Below are positions 22,738 through 23,126 of a stretch of 23,126 nucleotides of DNA, piece by piece. This DNA is from Candidatus Latescibacterota bacterium (GTDB taxonomy: Bacteria > Latescibacterota > 4484-107 > B68-G9): NCBI GenBank assembly GCA_012961755.1, contig DTYS01000003.1, positions 1 to 23,126 of the forward strand, in the 5' to 3' direction. A program made the position numbers and the translations under genes. Each line of letters begins with the position of its first letter. Positions within the stretch are counted from its first letter, which is position 1. The notes under the pieces were generated by a model. The model searched no databases and was not told where the DNA came from. It saw nothing but the letters and a program-made list of their open reading frames with translations.

Positions 22738-23126
22738 TCATTCTATCCCGTGGGCCCTCTTGGCCGCATCTACGGTGTTCCTGAGGAGCATGGTTATGGT
22801 CATGGGCCCCACCCCCCCGGGGACCGGGGTTATGGCCGAGGCCTTCTCCTTAACGGAATCGAAGTCCACATCCCCCACGAGCCTGTACCCACGCTTGGAT
22901 GATGGGTCCTCGACCCTGTTCACCCCCACATCGACCACCACCGCCCCTTCCCTGACCATGTCGGCGGTGACGGTCTTAGGCCTCCCGGCGGCCACTATCA
23001 GGATGTCTGCCTGGCGGGTGTGGTACCCCAGGTCCTTGGTCCCGGTGTGGCATATGGTCACGGTCGCGTTCGCGCCCTTCCGCTTCTGGACCAAGATCAT
23101 GGCCACGGGCTTGCCCACGATGTTGC
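22738..23126 (-). CDS. folD: Methylenetetrahydrofolate dehydrogenase/cyclohydrolase, C-terminal part (5' end outside window)
   Basis: Bifunctional cytoplasmic enzyme interconverting 5,10-methylene-THF and 10-formyl-THF with NADP. About 129 codons of the C-terminal NADP-binding domain are visible; whole proteins have about 285-300 residues. The frame is open to the right edge (NIVGKPVAMILVQ precedes). Family landmarks: NATVTICHTGT, QADILIVAAGRP, GAVVVDVGVNR, LVGDVDFDSV, and the signature TPVPGGVGPMTITMLLRNT. The N-terminal catalytic domain with the YxxxK motif is off the window. The gene heads the visible minus-strand run; the next gene starts 6 nt after its stop. Serine metabolism by SerA feeds the same one-carbon pool. 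Confidence 0.96.
   Translation of the reverse strand, partial: NIVGKPVAMILVQKRKGANATVTICHTGTKDLGYHTRQADILIVAAGRPKTVTADMVREGAVVVDVGVNRVEDPSSKRGYRLVGDVDFDSVKEKASAITPVPGGVGPMTITMLLRNTVDAAKRAHGIE

Noticed and set aside
1..23126. CRISPR arrays, insertion sequences, integrase genes or attachment-site repeats next to the two tRNAs
   Set aside because: No regularly spaced repeats, transposase or integrase motifs, or duplicated tRNA 3' ends were seen; both tRNAs are flanked by ordinary chromosomal genes.

Overview
The window is a gene-dense, high-GC bacterial chromosome segment with no phage, IS, CRISPR or rRNA. The cell envelope looks Gram-negative (diderm): there is a TonB-dependent outer-membrane receptor, two probable lipoproteins, signal peptidase I, SecDF and a class A penicillin-binding protein. 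Coding strands are purine-rich, arginine is very often AGG and isoleucine often ATA despite the high GC. With the extremely tight gene packing this suggests a thermophilic, probably uncultured lineage; that is inference, and I cannot name the phylum. HypC and HypF imply that a [NiFe] hydrogenase exists elsewhere in the genome.

Layout. (1) 1-1344 (+): the 3' part of a PBP1A-type gene, ending 1 nt from the end of the convergent secDF. (2) 5060-1346 (-): a strong promoter, tRNA-His, a terminator, apbE (FAD:protein FMN transferase) and a fused secDF. The terminator's 3' arm is also the likely Shine-Dalgarno of apbE. (3) 5068-7726 (+): a promoter back to back with the tRNA-His promoter drives serA (phosphoglycerate dehydrogenase) and a Gfo/Idh/MocA oxidoreductase. 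(4) 23126-7663 (-): a 15 kb run of almost gap-free genes: folD (partial), a second Gfo/Idh/MocA protein, a sugar nucleotidyltransferase broken by a frameshift, hypF, hypC, tRNA-Leu with its own promoter, an FAD oxidoreductase with a C-terminal discoidin-like domain, a 45-residue small membrane protein, a TauE/SafE transporter, lepB, rph, a probable lipoprotein, a TonB-dependent receptor, a second lipoprotein, a PHP-domain metallohydrolase, a D-threonine aldolase-like PLP enzyme and maf. The last gene overlaps the end of the (+) Gfo/Idh/MocA gene by 64 nt.

How the genes work together. Most are housekeeping: protein export and processing (secDF, lepB), cell wall (PBP), RNA maturation (rph), nucleotide sanitation (maf), serine and folate metabolism (serA, folD), hydrogenase cofactor assembly (hypC, hypF) and flavinylation (apbE). 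The least explained part is the block 9324-14016, where a TonB receptor sits between two unrecognised lipoproteins and is followed by a PHP metallohydrolase. This could be an uptake-and-processing locus, but its substrate cannot be read from the sequence. Junctions are tight: gaps of 0-20 nt, GTGA overlaps at lepB/rph and D-TA/maf, and a long 68-nt overlap between the first lipoprotein and the receptor. No intergenic stretch exceeds 110 nt, so there are no unexplained gene-free regions.
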